Below are positions 26,596 to 38,145 of a stretch of DNA of 64,000 nt, in pieces. The stretch is from Flavobacterium hungaricum (GTDB lineage Bacteria > Bacteroidota > Bacteroidia > Flavobacteriales > Flavobacteriaceae), in NCBI RefSeq assembly GCF_015182285.1, contig NZ_PRDM01000002.1:186001-250000 (forward strand). Reading direction: 5' to 3'. Position numbers and translations under genes: made by a program. Numbering within the stretch: position 1 is the stretch's first letter; the number at the start of each line of letters is the position of its first letter. The notes under the pieces were generated by a model, which made no database searches, had not been told where the DNA came from, and worked only from the letters and a program-made list of their open reading frames with translations.

Positions 26596-27213
26596 ATGAA
26601 AACACTATTAAGAAAACCATCTGCTAATACTGCTGAAAATGTAATCGATAAATTCAATATCAAAGAATTAATTGAGTTCGAACGTTTTTGCAGAGACAAT
26701 GCACAATGGGAAGAAATGAAGAAATGTTTTGCAGAAAATTCAACTGTAATAATTTCCTGGTTTAAAGGCTCCGGACATGAATTTGTTGATGCGTCACGTA
26801 GCATGGAAACCTATGCGCCTCATAAATTATTCGACACTTTGGTTTGGTTAAATAAAGATAAAGCTGTTGCGGTTACAATGGCAACGATTCAGATCAGAAT
26901 GGAAATCGAAGGACATTTATTAGAACTACAATCAGACGTAAAGCTTTTATATAAAACTCAAAAAATAAACAACGTCTGGGCTATTATTTCAATGGAAGGA
27001 ATTTACGAGAAAGATTCCCTGTTACCAGTTTCACCAGCTGATGGCATCACAATTCCGAAAGAAGAAATTGCAAAATTCAGACCAAGTTATGCGAATATGT
27101 CTTATGCTTTAAGCAAAAGCGGTTATCCTATAGATGTTAATTTACCGGGAATTGACAAACCAGAAACCGTATCAAAATTGTATCAGGAATCTGAAGATTG
27201 GTTAAATTCTTAA
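26596..27213 (+). CDS. NTF2-like / SnoaL-like protein
   Basis: A 205-residue protein from the ATG at 26596 (a TTG two codons earlier is less likely). The N-terminal 130 residues have the cone-shaped NTF2-like pattern: ELIEFERFCRDNAQWEEMKKCFAENSTVIISWF, read here in parts, then strands ending in NNVWAIISMEGIYEKD. Proteins of this fold bind or isomerise small hydrophobic molecules, including polyketide and aromatic intermediates. No catalytic residues can be assigned with confidence. Twelve nucleotides separate its stop from the next ATG, so it is co-transcribed with the amidohydrolase and alpha/beta hydrolase. Confidence 0.75.
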   Translation: MKTLLRKPSANTAENVIDKFNIKELIEFERFCRDNAQWEEMKKCFAENSTVIISWFKGSGHEFVDASRSMETYAPHKLFDTLVWLNKDKAVAVTMATIQIRMEIEGHLLELQSDVKLLYKTQKINNVWAIISMEGIYEKDSLLPVSPADGITIPKEEIAKFRPSYANMSYALSKSGYPIDVNLPGIDKPETVSKLYQESEDWLNS

Positions 27214-27224
27214 AATTAGAAAAA

Positions 27225-28232
27225 ATGAAAATTATCACGATAGAAGAACATTTTAGCTCACCAAAAATAAGTGAGAAAATGAAACAGTTTCAGCCAAAAA
27301 ATGCAGATGCTGAAAAAGATAAAGACGTAAAAGCATTAATAAAACATTATTTGCCGACAAATGAAGACATTGAAGATGTTGGCGCGCGCAGACTTAAATT
27401 TATGGATGAAAGCGGTATCGACATGCAAGTCATTTCATACGGCAGCGGGAGTCCGCAGGGAATTGCTGATCCTAAAATGGCAATTGAACTTTGTGCAGAA
27501 GCCAATGAGGAATTAGCCTGTTTAATCAAACAAAATCCAACTCGTTTTGCCGGTTTTACCACTTTGCCCGTGGTTTATCCTGTTGCAGCTGCGGCTGAAT
27601 TAGAACGTGCTGTAAAAGATCTGGGGTTTAAAGGTGCTTTATTAGCCGGAACTTTTCAGGGTAAATTTTTTGATGATCCTATGTTTTTTCCAATTTTTGA
27701 AAAAGCAGCTCACTTGAATGTGCCCATTTATTTGCATCCCGGGATTATTGATAAGAAAGTTGCAGATTATTATTTTAAAAACGAAAACTGGCCCAATTTG
27801 GTCAACGGAATTTTCCCAACATCGGGTTTTGGATGGCATATGGATAGTGGTATTCATGTTTTAAGAATGATTCTTTCGGGCATTTTTGACAAACTGCCTA
27901 ATCTTAAACTGATTTCAGGACATTGGGGCGAATTCGTACCTTTTTTTCTGGAAAGAATGGATGAAGAATTAGGTGCGGTGGCGAGCCATTTGAAATGCAA
28001 AATTTCACAATATTATAAAGAAAATGTCTATATCACACCAAGTGGAATTTTCTCTGAAACTCAACTACAATTTGCCATTGCGCAAGTGGGTGCTGATCAC
28101 ATTATTTACTCAGGAGATTATCCTTATTTAATGAAAAAAGAAACCGGGGATTTTCTTAAAAATGCTTCGATTTCTGAAGAAGATAAAGCGAAGATAGGAC
28201 ACTTAAATGTGGAAAAATTATTGAACTTATAA
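27225..28232 (+). CDS. amidohydrolase-2 family protein (decarboxylase/hydrolase, ACMSD-like)
   Basis: TIM-barrel metal-dependent protein of PF04909, 335 residues from ATG 27225. Family marks are the N-terminal TIEEHF (in place of the usual ExH/HxH), the YLHPGIID histidine, the SGHWGEFVPFFLERMDEEL block and the catalytic Asp of IIYSGDYPY. This arrangement resembles gamma-resorcylate and related nonoxidative decarboxylases more than classical amidases. The neighbours (NTF2-like upstream, alpha/beta hydrolase 18 nt downstream) suggest a short catabolic route for an aromatic or lactone-like compound; the substrate is unknown. No signal peptide. Confidence 0.85.
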   Translation: MKIITIEEHFSSPKISEKMKQFQPKNADAEKDKDVKALIKHYLPTNEDIEDVGARRLKFMDESGIDMQVISYGSGSPQGIADPKMAIELCAEANEELACLIKQNPTRFAGFTTLPVVYPVAAAAELERAVKDLGFKGALLAGTFQGKFFDDPMFFPIFEKAAHLNVPIYLHPGIIDKKVADYYFKNENWPNLVNGIFPTSGFGWHMDSGIHVLRMILSGIFDKLPNLKLISGHWGEFVPFFLERMDEELGAVASHLKCKISQYYKENVYITPSGIFSETQLQFAIAQVGADHIIYSGDYPYLMKKETGDFLKNASISEEDKAKIGHLNVEKLLNL

Positions 28233-28250
28233 ATTTAAAATTAAAAAGAA

Positions 28251-29093
28251 ATGGAAAATAACACACAACCAATCATAGAAGTAACAACAGGAATATTAAA
28301 AGTTCCAGGAGCCGAATTGTATTATGAAACAAAAGGAAACGGACCGGTTTTATTAATGATTCCGGGAGCAAATGGAGATCATTTTATCTTTACGCCTATT
28401 CGCGAAATATTGTCTAAAACATTTACCGTTGTGACTTACGACCGCCGGGGATTTTCAGGTTCAAAACTGGTGGGAGAACAAGATTACAGCCACAGAATAA
28501 ATACTGATGCCAATGACGCCGCAAGTTTAATCAAACATCTAACCAATGAACCGGCCTTTGTATTTGCAAGCAGTTCAGGAGCTTTGGTTTCACTTCAGTT
28601 GATGATACTTCACCCTGAGATTATTAAAGCACTCGTTCCGCATGAGCCAACCGCTTTAAAATATCTTCCGGATGTAGACAAATGGAAAGCGACGGTTCAG
28701 GAAATCTATGATATTTATACAAAGGAAGGAGAAGGTCCTGCAAAAGATAAATTTGTAAATGAATTGATTCCGGGTACGCAGGATGGTGAATTGATGAGAG
28801 GCGGAAAAGGACCGGAAACACCCAACACAACGTATTGGTTTCAGCATGAGATGAGACAATATCCGTCGACTGATTTTGATACCGATAAATTGGAAGAGAA
28901 TAAAGATAAAATTCTTTTTTGCGTAGGCCGAGATTCGGTTAATACCATGCCAGCCTGGCCGGTTACCAATCTGGCCAAACAATTTGGAACCCAAGTTTTA
29001 TCAGTTCCTGGAGGACATTTAGGCTACGCGCTTCATCCTGCTGATTTTGCAAAAGATCTATTGGCAGGTTTGCAAAAGAGAGGTAAACTTTAA
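28251..29093 (+). CDS. alpha/beta-fold hydrolase
   Basis: A 280-residue alpha/beta hydrolase. The oxyanion segment MIPGANGDH follows strand 3, and VVTYDRRGFSGS follows strand 4, as in haloperoxidase-like and ester hydrolases. The nucleophile elbow is ASSSGA (G-x-S-x-G with Ala for the first Gly), and the histidine is probably in PGGHLGYALHP. It is the third gene of the cassette behind the Crp-like regulator. No secretion signal. Likely an esterase, lactonase or C-C hydrolase of unknown substrate. Confidence 0.87.
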   Translation: MENNTQPIIEVTTGILKVPGAELYYETKGNGPVLLMIPGANGDHFIFTPIREILSKTFTVVTYDRRGFSGSKLVGEQDYSHRINTDANDAASLIKHLTNEPAFVFASSSGALVSLQLMILHPEIIKALVPHEPTALKYLPDVDKWKATVQEIYDIYTKEGEGPAKDKFVNELIPGTQDGELMRGGKGPETPNTTYWFQHEMRQYPSTDFDTDKLEENKDKILFCVGRDSVNTMPAWPVTNLAKQFGTQVLSVPGGHLGYALHPADFAKDLLAGLQKRGKL

Positions 29094-29307
29094 GAATACA
29101 ATCTATAAAAGTGCGTAGAACTATTTGAAGCATAATTATAATCTGAAGGCAGCAACGGATTTACGAAATATTTGAAAAACTTCATTTTAAATTGATTTGT
29201 GAATTCGTAGCTGCTAATTAAAAAATTAAGTTTTATTTATACTTTATTTAAGAAAAATCTCAGAACAAAAAAGTTTTCTTTGACCCAAAATTTTCAAAGC
29301 CACTTTT

Positions 29308-29859
29308 ATGTCTTATAGACTTCTTTTTGCATTTTTATTATTTGGAATAACCACACTATCAGCCCAGAAAACAAAAGAAATAATTGCCACTGATTCTTTA
29401 AAACCTGTCGAAATTGACCCGCTTCGTCCTGCAAAAGCGGCTTTTTATTCTGCTATTTTCCCTGGGATGGGACAAATTTACAATAAGAAATATTGGAAAG
29501 TGCCTCTGGTTTACGGTGCAATCGGCACAAGTACTTATTTGTATTTTGACAATCAAAAAAAATATAATTTGTATCGAGATGAATATAAAAGCAGGCTTGA
29601 AGGTAAAAATACCAACGCAAGTTTAACACGTTTAACAGACAGCCAATTGATTAGTATTCAAAAAGGATTTCAAAGAAACCGAGATCTTTCGGCGTTGTTT
29701 ATCGCAGGTTTTTATGTTTTAAATATTATTGATGCGAATGTTGATGCAGCTTTATCACAGTTTAACGTTGACGAAAGATTATCTTTTAAACCAGCAATAA
29801 TAAAAAATGAAATCTCATCATCAAATGATTTTGGTTTTGCTTTGAATTATTCTTTTTAA
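29308..29859 (+). CDS. DUF5683 family membrane protein
   Basis: A 183-residue exported or membrane protein with a signal-like N-terminus (LLFAFLLFGITTLSAQ). The diagnostic core is RPAKAAFYSAIFPGMGQIYNKKYWKVPLVYG (described here by its FPGMGQIYNKKYWK centre), typical of the DUF5683 family widespread in Bacteroidota. Two hydrophobic segments follow (VPLVYGAIGTSTYLYF and ALFIAGFYVLNIIDANVDA). In many relatives the gene lies next to parB; here no partition genes are nearby. The function of the family is unknown. Confidence 0.85.
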   Translation: MSYRLLFAFLLFGITTLSAQKTKEIIATDSLKPVEIDPLRPAKAAFYSAIFPGMGQIYNKKYWKVPLVYGAIGTSTYLYFDNQKKYNLYRDEYKSRLEGKNTNASLTRLTDSQLISIQKGFQRNRDLSALFIAGFYVLNIIDANVDAALSQFNVDERLSFKPAIIKNEISSSNDFGFALNYSF

Positions 29860-29928
29860 AAACATGTCCAAATTCAAGAATTATTTTTTTTTTAGTACCT
29901 AGAAAATTCGTGAATTCGTGGCAAAAAA

Positions 29929-29959
29929 AATGGCGTATGAGTTTTTCATACGCCATTTA
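29929..29959. terminator. bidirectional intrinsic terminator
   Basis: AAATGGCGTATGA and TCATACGCCATTT form a perfect 13-bp stem with A/T tracts on both sides. It serves the DUF5683 gene (+) and the last gene of the starch locus (-). Confidence 0.88.
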
Positions 29960-29978
29960 ATTTTAAACTAAAATCCGA

Positions 29979-32900
29979 TTACTTCACAATCAGTTTTTTA
30001 GTTACATTAAAATCTTTAGAAGCAATATTTACAATATAAATTCCTTCTCCCAAATCGTGATTGATTTGTCCTGAAGAGGAAAGATTTTCGGTTAAAACCG
30101 TTCTTCCATTTAAATCAGAAACCGTAATTACTGCTGTATTTCCATTAGGCATTTCAGGCAGTAAAAAGTGAAGTTCATTATTTGTTGAAGGATTTGGATA
30201 AATACCAATTGATTTTTCTGCAGCAGATGTTTCTTCGATATTTAACGCCATTTTAGAAGTTCCAACTGTTGTAGGTTCCAATTGCCATTGTGCACTGAAC
30301 CAGCCGTCTTGCGAATTTCCGTATTGAGCAGAACCGGTTTGGTTTTCAACATGAATAATATTTCCAGACTGCCATCTGTTTCTTAAACGAACCCAGGTTC
30401 CATCAATATAATCACTAGACCATTGTGCGCTCCAGAAAGTGGTGTCAGTAATATTACATTGAACAGATCCGGTTTGTCCTTCAATATTAATTAATTCACC
30501 GGTTGCTGCATTTTTCAAAACAAAATAAGTGGCATCGATTGCGATTTTCTGCCATTTGTAATTGTTGCCAGAAACGGTTGCTCCGTAACCAACATTAGTG
30601 CCGGCATCAGATAAATAAGCGCCTGTCCATCTGTTTTTGATAGTGAAATATGTTCCTCCTCCAGAAGATGTAGAAACGGTAACAATGCAAGTACTTGTTT
30701 TGTTTCCATCAACAGTTGCGACTGTAATTACAGCTGTTCCGTTTGAGATGGCAGTAATTAATCCAGAACTGCTTACCGTTGCCACGGCTGTATTATTTGA
30801 ACTATAAGTTACGGCTTTGTTTGTCGCTGTAGATGGCAAAACCGTTGGCGTTAATTGCTGTGTTCCGCCAACATTTAAAGATGCCGTAGACGGACTTAAA
30901 CTTACGCTTGTAACTGCAACTCCGGTTCCCGGATTAGAATCGTACCAAGCGCCATTCATGTACCAGCCTGTTTTGTTTCTGCTTAAATCTGTAGTTTGGC
31001 TGGTTCCGTCGTTAAAAATTAAGTTGGTTGAATTTACATTTGTAAACGTATAACTATACCAGCCGTTTCCTGCATTGGTCATGTTTACGCCTGGCCAGGC
31101 TGCATCTGCTAAAACTCCAGCTGGTAAGGCACTCCAATAATAAATTTTAATTCCGGTTCCCCAATTGGATGGTTTGTAGAAATAAACCGTAAAATTAGTA
31201 TTTGGGTTTACGGTAATAGTGGTCGAAGCGGTTTTGTTTCCGTCTTGTGTTGTTGCTGTAATGGTAGCTGTTCCAGCCGAAACTGCGGTAACCAATCCAG
31301 CCGAATTTACGGTTGCAACTGCTGTATTGTTAGAACTCCATGTTACGTTTTTGTTTGTTGCATTTGCAGGAGCAATTGTAACTGAAAGCTGCTGTGTATT
31401 TCCTGCATATAAACTTGCCGTAGTTGGTGAAACACTTACAGAGGCAACAGGAATTGCAGCAACCATTATGGTTGAGGTTGCTGTTTTATTTCCATCAACT
31501 GTTTTTACTGTGATAGTTGTGGTTCCTGCAGTAACCGCTGTAACCAAACCAGAAGAGTTTACGGTTGCTACAGCCGTATTGCTCGATGTCCATGTTACGT
31601 TTTGATTTGTTGCATTTGCAGGAGCAATAGTTGAGTTTAATTGCTGCGTAGAGCCTAAACCAACGGTTGCAGTTGTTGGGCTAACCAAAACTCCTGTAAC
31701 TGCTGTAACGGGAGCATTTGTATTGGTTAAAACCAAATATTCGTACGCTGCAAATGTTCTTGTTGCGCCCGTAGTTAAAGTGACCGATGCATTGTTGTTA
31801 TACGGATTTACATAAGTTCCTGCTAATGCTGCCGGAATTACATACGATTTTGAAGCATTTCTCAAATTAGACATTACGATAACTTTTTCGGTACCTAATG
31901 TTTTGGTAAAAATACTGATATCATCATTCGCATACGTCGTTAAATCACCGCGTCGTATTGCTGCGCTTGCAGTTCTGAAATTTAAAATTTTAGCAAAATC
32001 GGCAGCAGCAGTTGGGTTTTGCGACCAGTTGAATTTGAAACCAGTCCAAGGCCAGTCGGTTTTGGGTTCGTAGTCGATTTCTTGTCCGCTCATTAAGAAA
32101 GGAACTCCTCTCATATAAGCCGAAACTAAGAAATTAGCAACGACTCCGTTATGATTTTTAAAGGGTACGAATGGTCTTCTTACGCCGTCATCATTGGTGT
32201 AAGTGTCATGATTACCCGTATATCTAACGATTTGCTGATTTCCCGTCGCTTTAGCATATTCATAAGTAGTCTGATCTTGGAGTCTTTGAGAAACGGGACC
32301 GCCATTTGCAATATCATACAAACCGCTGTGAAACCATCTGTCCCCGTAATTCATATCAAAACCAACTTGAAAATTCTCCTGTCTGTCACCTTCGGCTAAC
32401 ATTAATAAATTATGTGAAGATATACTTCTAAGATTTGAATTGACTTCGGACCAAAAATCTAAAGGAGGATTATTGGCATAATCGCAGCGGTATCCGTCAA
32501 TATTGGCGGCAAAAATCCAATAACGCATCGCGTCTTTTATGGCATTTCGAGTAGCCGAATTATTGAGATCCAATGCTGCAATATCTGAGAAGTTTCCTAG
32601 TTGCTGAATCGTTGTGCCGCTTCGTTTGTAATATTCGGGATGTGAAACGGTCCATCCGTGATCCCAAGAAGTTCCGTTGATGGCAATATCCAAAATAACA
32701 GCCATACCGCGGCTGTGAGCACCATCAACCAGGGTTCTTAAATCGGCAAGTGAACCATATTCTGATCCAACGGCTTTAAAATCTTTGATGCAATAGGGCG
32801 AAGCCGAGCTTCGGGAATCTGTTCCGTGGGGGAAAATCGGCATTAAATAAATCACATTGGTGCCGAGTGCTTTTATGTTGTCTAAACGGGCGGTTACTCC

Positions 32901-33095
32901 GGCTAGATTTCCGTTGGCACTAAACGGTCGTATGTGCACCTGATACATATTGATGTCTCGTGTATCGGGAACGCCGGTAAATGGAGTCCCATACTGAGCA
33001 GGATCTTGGGCATAAAGAGAACTTGCAAATAATAATAGAAAACAAAATAGTGTTTTCTTAAAATGAAATAACTTAGAGGTACTGTTGATTTTCAT
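29979..33095 (-). CDS. secreted multidomain GH13 alpha-amylase with Ig-like, starch-binding and T9SS domains
   Basis: A 1038-residue amylase with a signal peptide (ends LYAQ, residue 30). The GH13 barrel (about 35-455) has nucleophile D205 (GYRCDYANN), acid/base E235 (LMLAEGD) and N295-H-D297. Region I reads D136-I-A-I-N140-G141, so the usual histidine after Asn is missing. The barrel is followed by two bacterial Ig-like (Big_2) repeats (about 465-630), a CBM26-type starch-binding domain (FTVYFYKPSNWGTGIKIYYW), a third Big_2 repeat, a ricin-like beta-trefoil (TIKNRWTGAYLSDAG ... WQSGNIIHVENQTG) and a C-terminal T9SS sorting domain (IGIYPNPSTNNELHF ... KKLIVK). It is the last gene of the starch locus, separated from GH97 by a 256-nt gap with a palindrome, and may be expressed separately. 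Confidence 0.92.
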   Translation of the reverse strand: MKINSTSKLFHFKKTLFCFLLLFASSLYAQDPAQYGTPFTGVPDTRDINMYQVHIRPFSANGNLAGVTARLDNIKALGTNVIYLMPIFPHGTDSRSSASPYCIKDFKAVGSEYGSLADLRTLVDGAHSRGMAVILDIAINGTSWDHGWTVSHPEYYKRSGTTIQQLGNFSDIAALDLNNSATRNAIKDAMRYWIFAANIDGYRCDYANNPPLDFWSEVNSNLRSISSHNLLMLAEGDRQENFQVGFDMNYGDRWFHSGLYDIANGGPVSQRLQDQTTYEYAKATGNQQIVRYTGNHDTYTNDDGVRRPFVPFKNHNGVVANFLVSAYMRGVPFLMSGQEIDYEPKTDWPWTGFKFNWSQNPTAAADFAKILNFRTASAAIRRGDLTTYANDDISIFTKTLGTEKVIVMSNLRNASKSYVIPAALAGTYVNPYNNNASVTLTTGATRTFAAYEYLVLTNTNAPVTAVTGVLVSPTTATVGLGSTQQLNSTIAPANATNQNVTWTSSNTAVATVNSSGLVTAVTAGTTTITVKTVDGNKTATSTIMVAAIPVASVSVSPTTASLYAGNTQQLSVTIAPANATNKNVTWSSNNTAVATVNSAGLVTAVSAGTATITATTQDGNKTASTTITVNPNTNFTVYFYKPSNWGTGIKIYYWSALPAGVLADAAWPGVNMTNAGNGWYSYTFTNVNSTNLIFNDGTSQTTDLSRNKTGWYMNGAWYDSNPGTGVAVTSVSLSPSTASLNVGGTQQLTPTVLPSTATNKAVTYSSNNTAVATVSSSGLITAISNGTAVITVATVDGNKTSTCIVTVSTSSGGGTYFTIKNRWTGAYLSDAGTNVGYGATVSGNNYKWQKIAIDATYFVLKNAATGELINIEGQTGSVQCNITDTTFWSAQWSSDYIDGTWVRLRNRWQSGNIIHVENQTGSAQYGNSQDGWFSAQWQLEPTTVGTSKMALNIEETSAAEKSIGIYPNPSTNNELHFLLPEMPNGNTAVITVSDLNGRTVLTENLSSSGQINHDLGEGIYIVNIASKDFNVTKKLIVK

Positions 33096-33243
33096 AATAA
33101 TAGTTTTTGCATGCTTGTCGGCATTTCTAACTAAAATTCATTTTCACTCGCATTGTTTTTTAAATTCGACAAACATTTTGTGGTTAATAGTTTTCAATAG
33201 TAAAGTCTTAATTTTTTGCTCAAAATTGGGCAATAGTTTTTCT

Positions 33244-33328
33244 GCCACGAATTACACGAATTGCACTAATTTGTATTCTGTTTGAATACGAAACAATTGA
33301 AATTCGAGGAATTTGTGTAATTCGCGGC
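33244..33328. repeat. imperfect intergenic palindrome (GCCACGAATTACAC type)
   Basis: The left arm GCCACGAATTACACGAATT pairs imperfectly with the right arm AATTTGTGTAATTCGCGGC; inside is a smaller GTATTC...GAATAC hairpin. It lies between the GH97 and amylase genes. A single related half-element, GTGAATTCGTGGC, is seen at 29911-29923. Confidence 0.7.
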
Positions 33329-33351
33329 TAAAAAACTTGGTAATCGTTAAT

Positions 33352-35538
<2,187 letters not shown>

Positions 35539-35579
35539 TTAGTTTTGTGCAAATTTAGGTTTTAAAGTTGCTTTAGGTA

Positions 35580-36962
35580 TTAATTTTTCAACACTAAATA
35601 TTGAAAAGGCTGTAAGGTTACATCTGATCCAAGCGTTACTGAAGCTCCAGTGTAAGCGTCTTTCCAATTTCCTTTCAATGTTGGCGGAACAAGCTGTTTT
35701 ACAGTTGCGTCAGTAAGATTAGAAAGGACAAATACTTTTTCGGTATCTTTTATCATAGTAAATGCACTTACAGCGTCGCTGCTGTAACCTGTAAATTCAC
35801 CTGTTTTAAGAGCATTGCTCGAGTTTCTAAAAGCAATGATTTTTTTGTACTCAGCCAGCATTTCAGTATCTGCTGTTGACCAGTCGATAGGCGTTTTAGC
35901 AAAATAATTCAATCTTTTGTTGTAACCAATTTCCTGTCCGTTGTAAATCATCGGAATTGATCTTAAATATGCAGCAACAACAAAAGTGGCGATAGAACCT
36001 TTTTTTCCTCCAAAAAGCTCCAATGGCGTTCCGTCAGAAAGGTTGACGTCGTGGTTGCTGGTGTATCGAACCACTTTGTTTGATGGATCGTAAACGTTTG
36101 CATATTCTACAGCATTAGAATTCTGAATCGTTGCAGCCGATTTGTTTTCTTTGAATAATTGTTCTATCGTATAAAAGAAATTGAAACCAAAAATATAATC
36201 AAAACCAGATGCAAAATGATTGTATTTTGAACCTTCAGCCAACATTAAAATCTCTTGATTCTTTTTGATTTTTCTCAATTTAGAAATTGCATCAGCCCAG
36301 AAATTATTTGGAACAAAATCAGCATAATCACATCTGAATCCATCAATATTGGCATTGTAAACCCAATAAGACATAGCATCAATCATCGCATCTTTCATTT
36401 CTTGATTGTTGAAGTTTAACTGCGCCACATCATTGTAATTGGTTCCCGGCGGAATAATAATATTCCCGCTTGCATCCTGCTGATACCAATTTTTATGCTG
36501 CGTAATCCATGCATTATCCCAAGCGGTATGATTGGCAACCCAGTCTAAAACTACTGCCATGTTTTTTTTGTGTGCTTCTTCAACCAAGGTCTGAAGGTCT
36601 TGTAAAGTTCCGAAATCTGGATTTACCGCTTTATAATCTTTTATAGCGTAAGGAGACCCCAGTTCGCCGGTTGCTCTTTCTTTCCCGACAGGGTAAATCG
36701 GCATTAGGTAAATTACATTGGCACCCAATTCTTGGATCTGTGTTAATCTTTCTTGAACTCCTTTTAGAGTTCCCGCCTGACTAAAAGCACGAATGTTTAC
36801 CTGATAAATTACGGCATCTTCTTTCTTAGGCATTTTATCAAAAGAAGCTCCATATTGTGTGTACGGAGATTCTGGAGTTTTGTTATCGTCATCAGAAGAA
36901 CTGCACGAAACAAATGCTAATGCTAGCAAGAAACCGTAAATGATTTTTATATTAAATTTCAT
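35580..36962 (-). CDS. lipoprotein GH13 alpha-amylase (SusG-like)
   Basis: A 460-residue amylase with lipobox FVSC (Cys20) followed by SSSDDD, an acidic run that fits surface export of Bacteroidota lipoproteins. The GH13 motifs are complete: region I D140-W-V-A-N-H145, nucleophile D212 (GFRCDYADF), acid/base E243 (LMLAEGS) and N303-H-D305. It should cut starch at the cell surface next to SusC/D, as SusG does. There are no extra binding domains, unlike the second amylase of this locus. It is transcribed between susE and the GH97 gene. Confidence 0.93.
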   Translation of the reverse strand: MKFNIKIIYGFLLALAFVSCSSSDDDNKTPESPYTQYGASFDKMPKKEDAVIYQVNIRAFSQAGTLKGVQERLTQIQELGANVIYLMPIYPVGKERATGELGSPYAIKDYKAVNPDFGTLQDLQTLVEEAHKKNMAVVLDWVANHTAWDNAWITQHKNWYQQDASGNIIIPPGTNYNDVAQLNFNNQEMKDAMIDAMSYWVYNANIDGFRCDYADFVPNNFWADAISKLRKIKKNQEILMLAEGSKYNHFASGFDYIFGFNFFYTIEQLFKENKSAATIQNSNAVEYANVYDPSNKVVRYTSNHDVNLSDGTPLELFGGKKGSIATFVVAAYLRSIPMIYNGQEIGYNKRLNYFAKTPIDWSTADTEMLAEYKKIIAFRNSSNALKTGEFTGYSSDAVSAFTMIKDTEKVFVLSNLTDATVKQLVPPTLKGNWKDAYTGASVTLGSDVTLQPFQYLVLKN

Positions 36963-37048
36963 AGTGTCTATATTTTTAAATGGTTGAGAAGTAACCTGCC
37001 TTTCGAAGTAAAAAGACAGGTAAACTCAAACCAAACTAAACTTAATTT

Positions 37049-38131
37049 TTATTTTTTAGTGATCGTATAAGTTAACGTTGGAGGGTATCCAAGACTTGCT
37101 GGATCTACATCATTAATTTTCATTGTGATTTCGTACGTACCGCCTTCTCCAACATAATGAGCACCAGAATCGTCCAGATAAGCAATTCCGTCTGTTGCAT
37201 TTTTAGATCCATAATTGATAGTCCAATTGTTATTCAATCTGAATTTTACATTTCCAGGAACTAAAGTTGCCGTTACTTTCCAGGTTTTAGTCTGATAGTC
37301 GTAGTTCATCGGTGTACTGTTGTCCCATCCTCCGGCAGTTCCGTCGCCGACAATTCCCCAAGAATAAGGCGCAGCAGTCCATTTTAAAGTATTTAAATTT
37401 ACTTTGATCTGGAAAGATCCTTCACCCGGAAGCGCAAAATCTTTGGTACTCATATTGACCATATCTGAGTTTGCAGCGCCAGCTCCATAAAATTGTGCCC
37501 AGTTTCTTTCGGTATTCAATTTAAATACCGGTCCATAACCCGGCAGTACGGTAACATAGCCTTGATACACGCCTTTTGCGATAGCAGGCAAAGAATTGGC
37601 AGTGTCAACATTCCATTCTCCCTGATAAGCTCCCGGCATATAAATTTCGCCGAAAACAACACTTTTTTCATAAGGAGTGACAGTCAAAGTAATTGGGTTT
37701 GAAAACACTTTACGATCCATTGCTGCTTCTACACGAACAACTAATTTACCTTCAACATCTATTGGGAGTCCTAAATCGACAGCAATTTTGTTTAGTTCCT
37801 GACCTATTAAGGTTTTGCTTAAAACGTCTGTTCCTACTTCAATTCGTTTGGCTTTCAACCAAGCATTGGCACCGCTGGTATCTCCAACCAAATCAAATTG
37901 CAATGCATACGTTACAGGAGCTTCGACAGGAAATGCAACTTCTGGCCAGGAAACCAATAAGACCTGATCGTCTGCGGTGTCTTCTGTTAAAACTATTTTG
38001 GTAGTCGAAACACTTATTTCAGAAGGAAAACTAACAGCTTTTAATGTCGTTAATTCGGCGTCGTTTTCGCAGGATGAACCCAAGAAAAGCAAACTGCCCA
38101 GTATGAATAATTTATTAATATATTTTTTCAT
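37049..38131 (-). CDS. susE: SusE/SusF-type starch-binding outer-membrane lipoprotein
   Basis: A 360-residue lipoprotein (lipobox GSSC, Cys21). An N-terminal SusE domain (about 30-155: VLLVSWPEVAFPVEAPVTYALQF in parts) has the Ig-like fold, followed by two tandem carbohydrate-binding-like beta-sandwich modules. The first is near 165-265 (GEIYMPGAYQGEW) and the second near 266-358 (WGIVGDGTAGGWDNSTPMNYD). Such proteins hold starch at the cell surface. It lies between susD (14 nt) and the lipoprotein amylase gene. It is closer to SusE than SusF by size; the exact assignment is inferred from position. Confidence 0.9.
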   Translation of the reverse strand: MKKYINKLFILGSLLFLGSSCENDAELTTLKAVSFPSEISVSTTKIVLTEDTADDQVLLVSWPEVAFPVEAPVTYALQFDLVGDTSGANAWLKAKRIEVGTDVLSKTLIGQELNKIAVDLGLPIDVEGKLVVRVEAAMDRKVFSNPITLTVTPYEKSVVFGEIYMPGAYQGEWNVDTANSLPAIAKGVYQGYVTVLPGYGPVFKLNTERNWAQFYGAGAANSDMVNMSTKDFALPGEGSFQIKVNLNTLKWTAAPYSWGIVGDGTAGGWDNSTPMNYDYQTKTWKVTATLVPGNVKFRLNNNWTINYGSKNATDGIAYLDDSGAHYVGEGGTYEITMKINDVDPASLGYPPTLTYTITKK

Positions 38132-38145
38132 GATTGTTTTAGTTT

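Noticed and set aside
31219..31605. Open frame opposite the amylase Ig-like repeats
   Set aside because: It is the antisense shadow of Thr/Val/Ala-rich Big_2 repeats; its valine-rich translation has no start context or family match.
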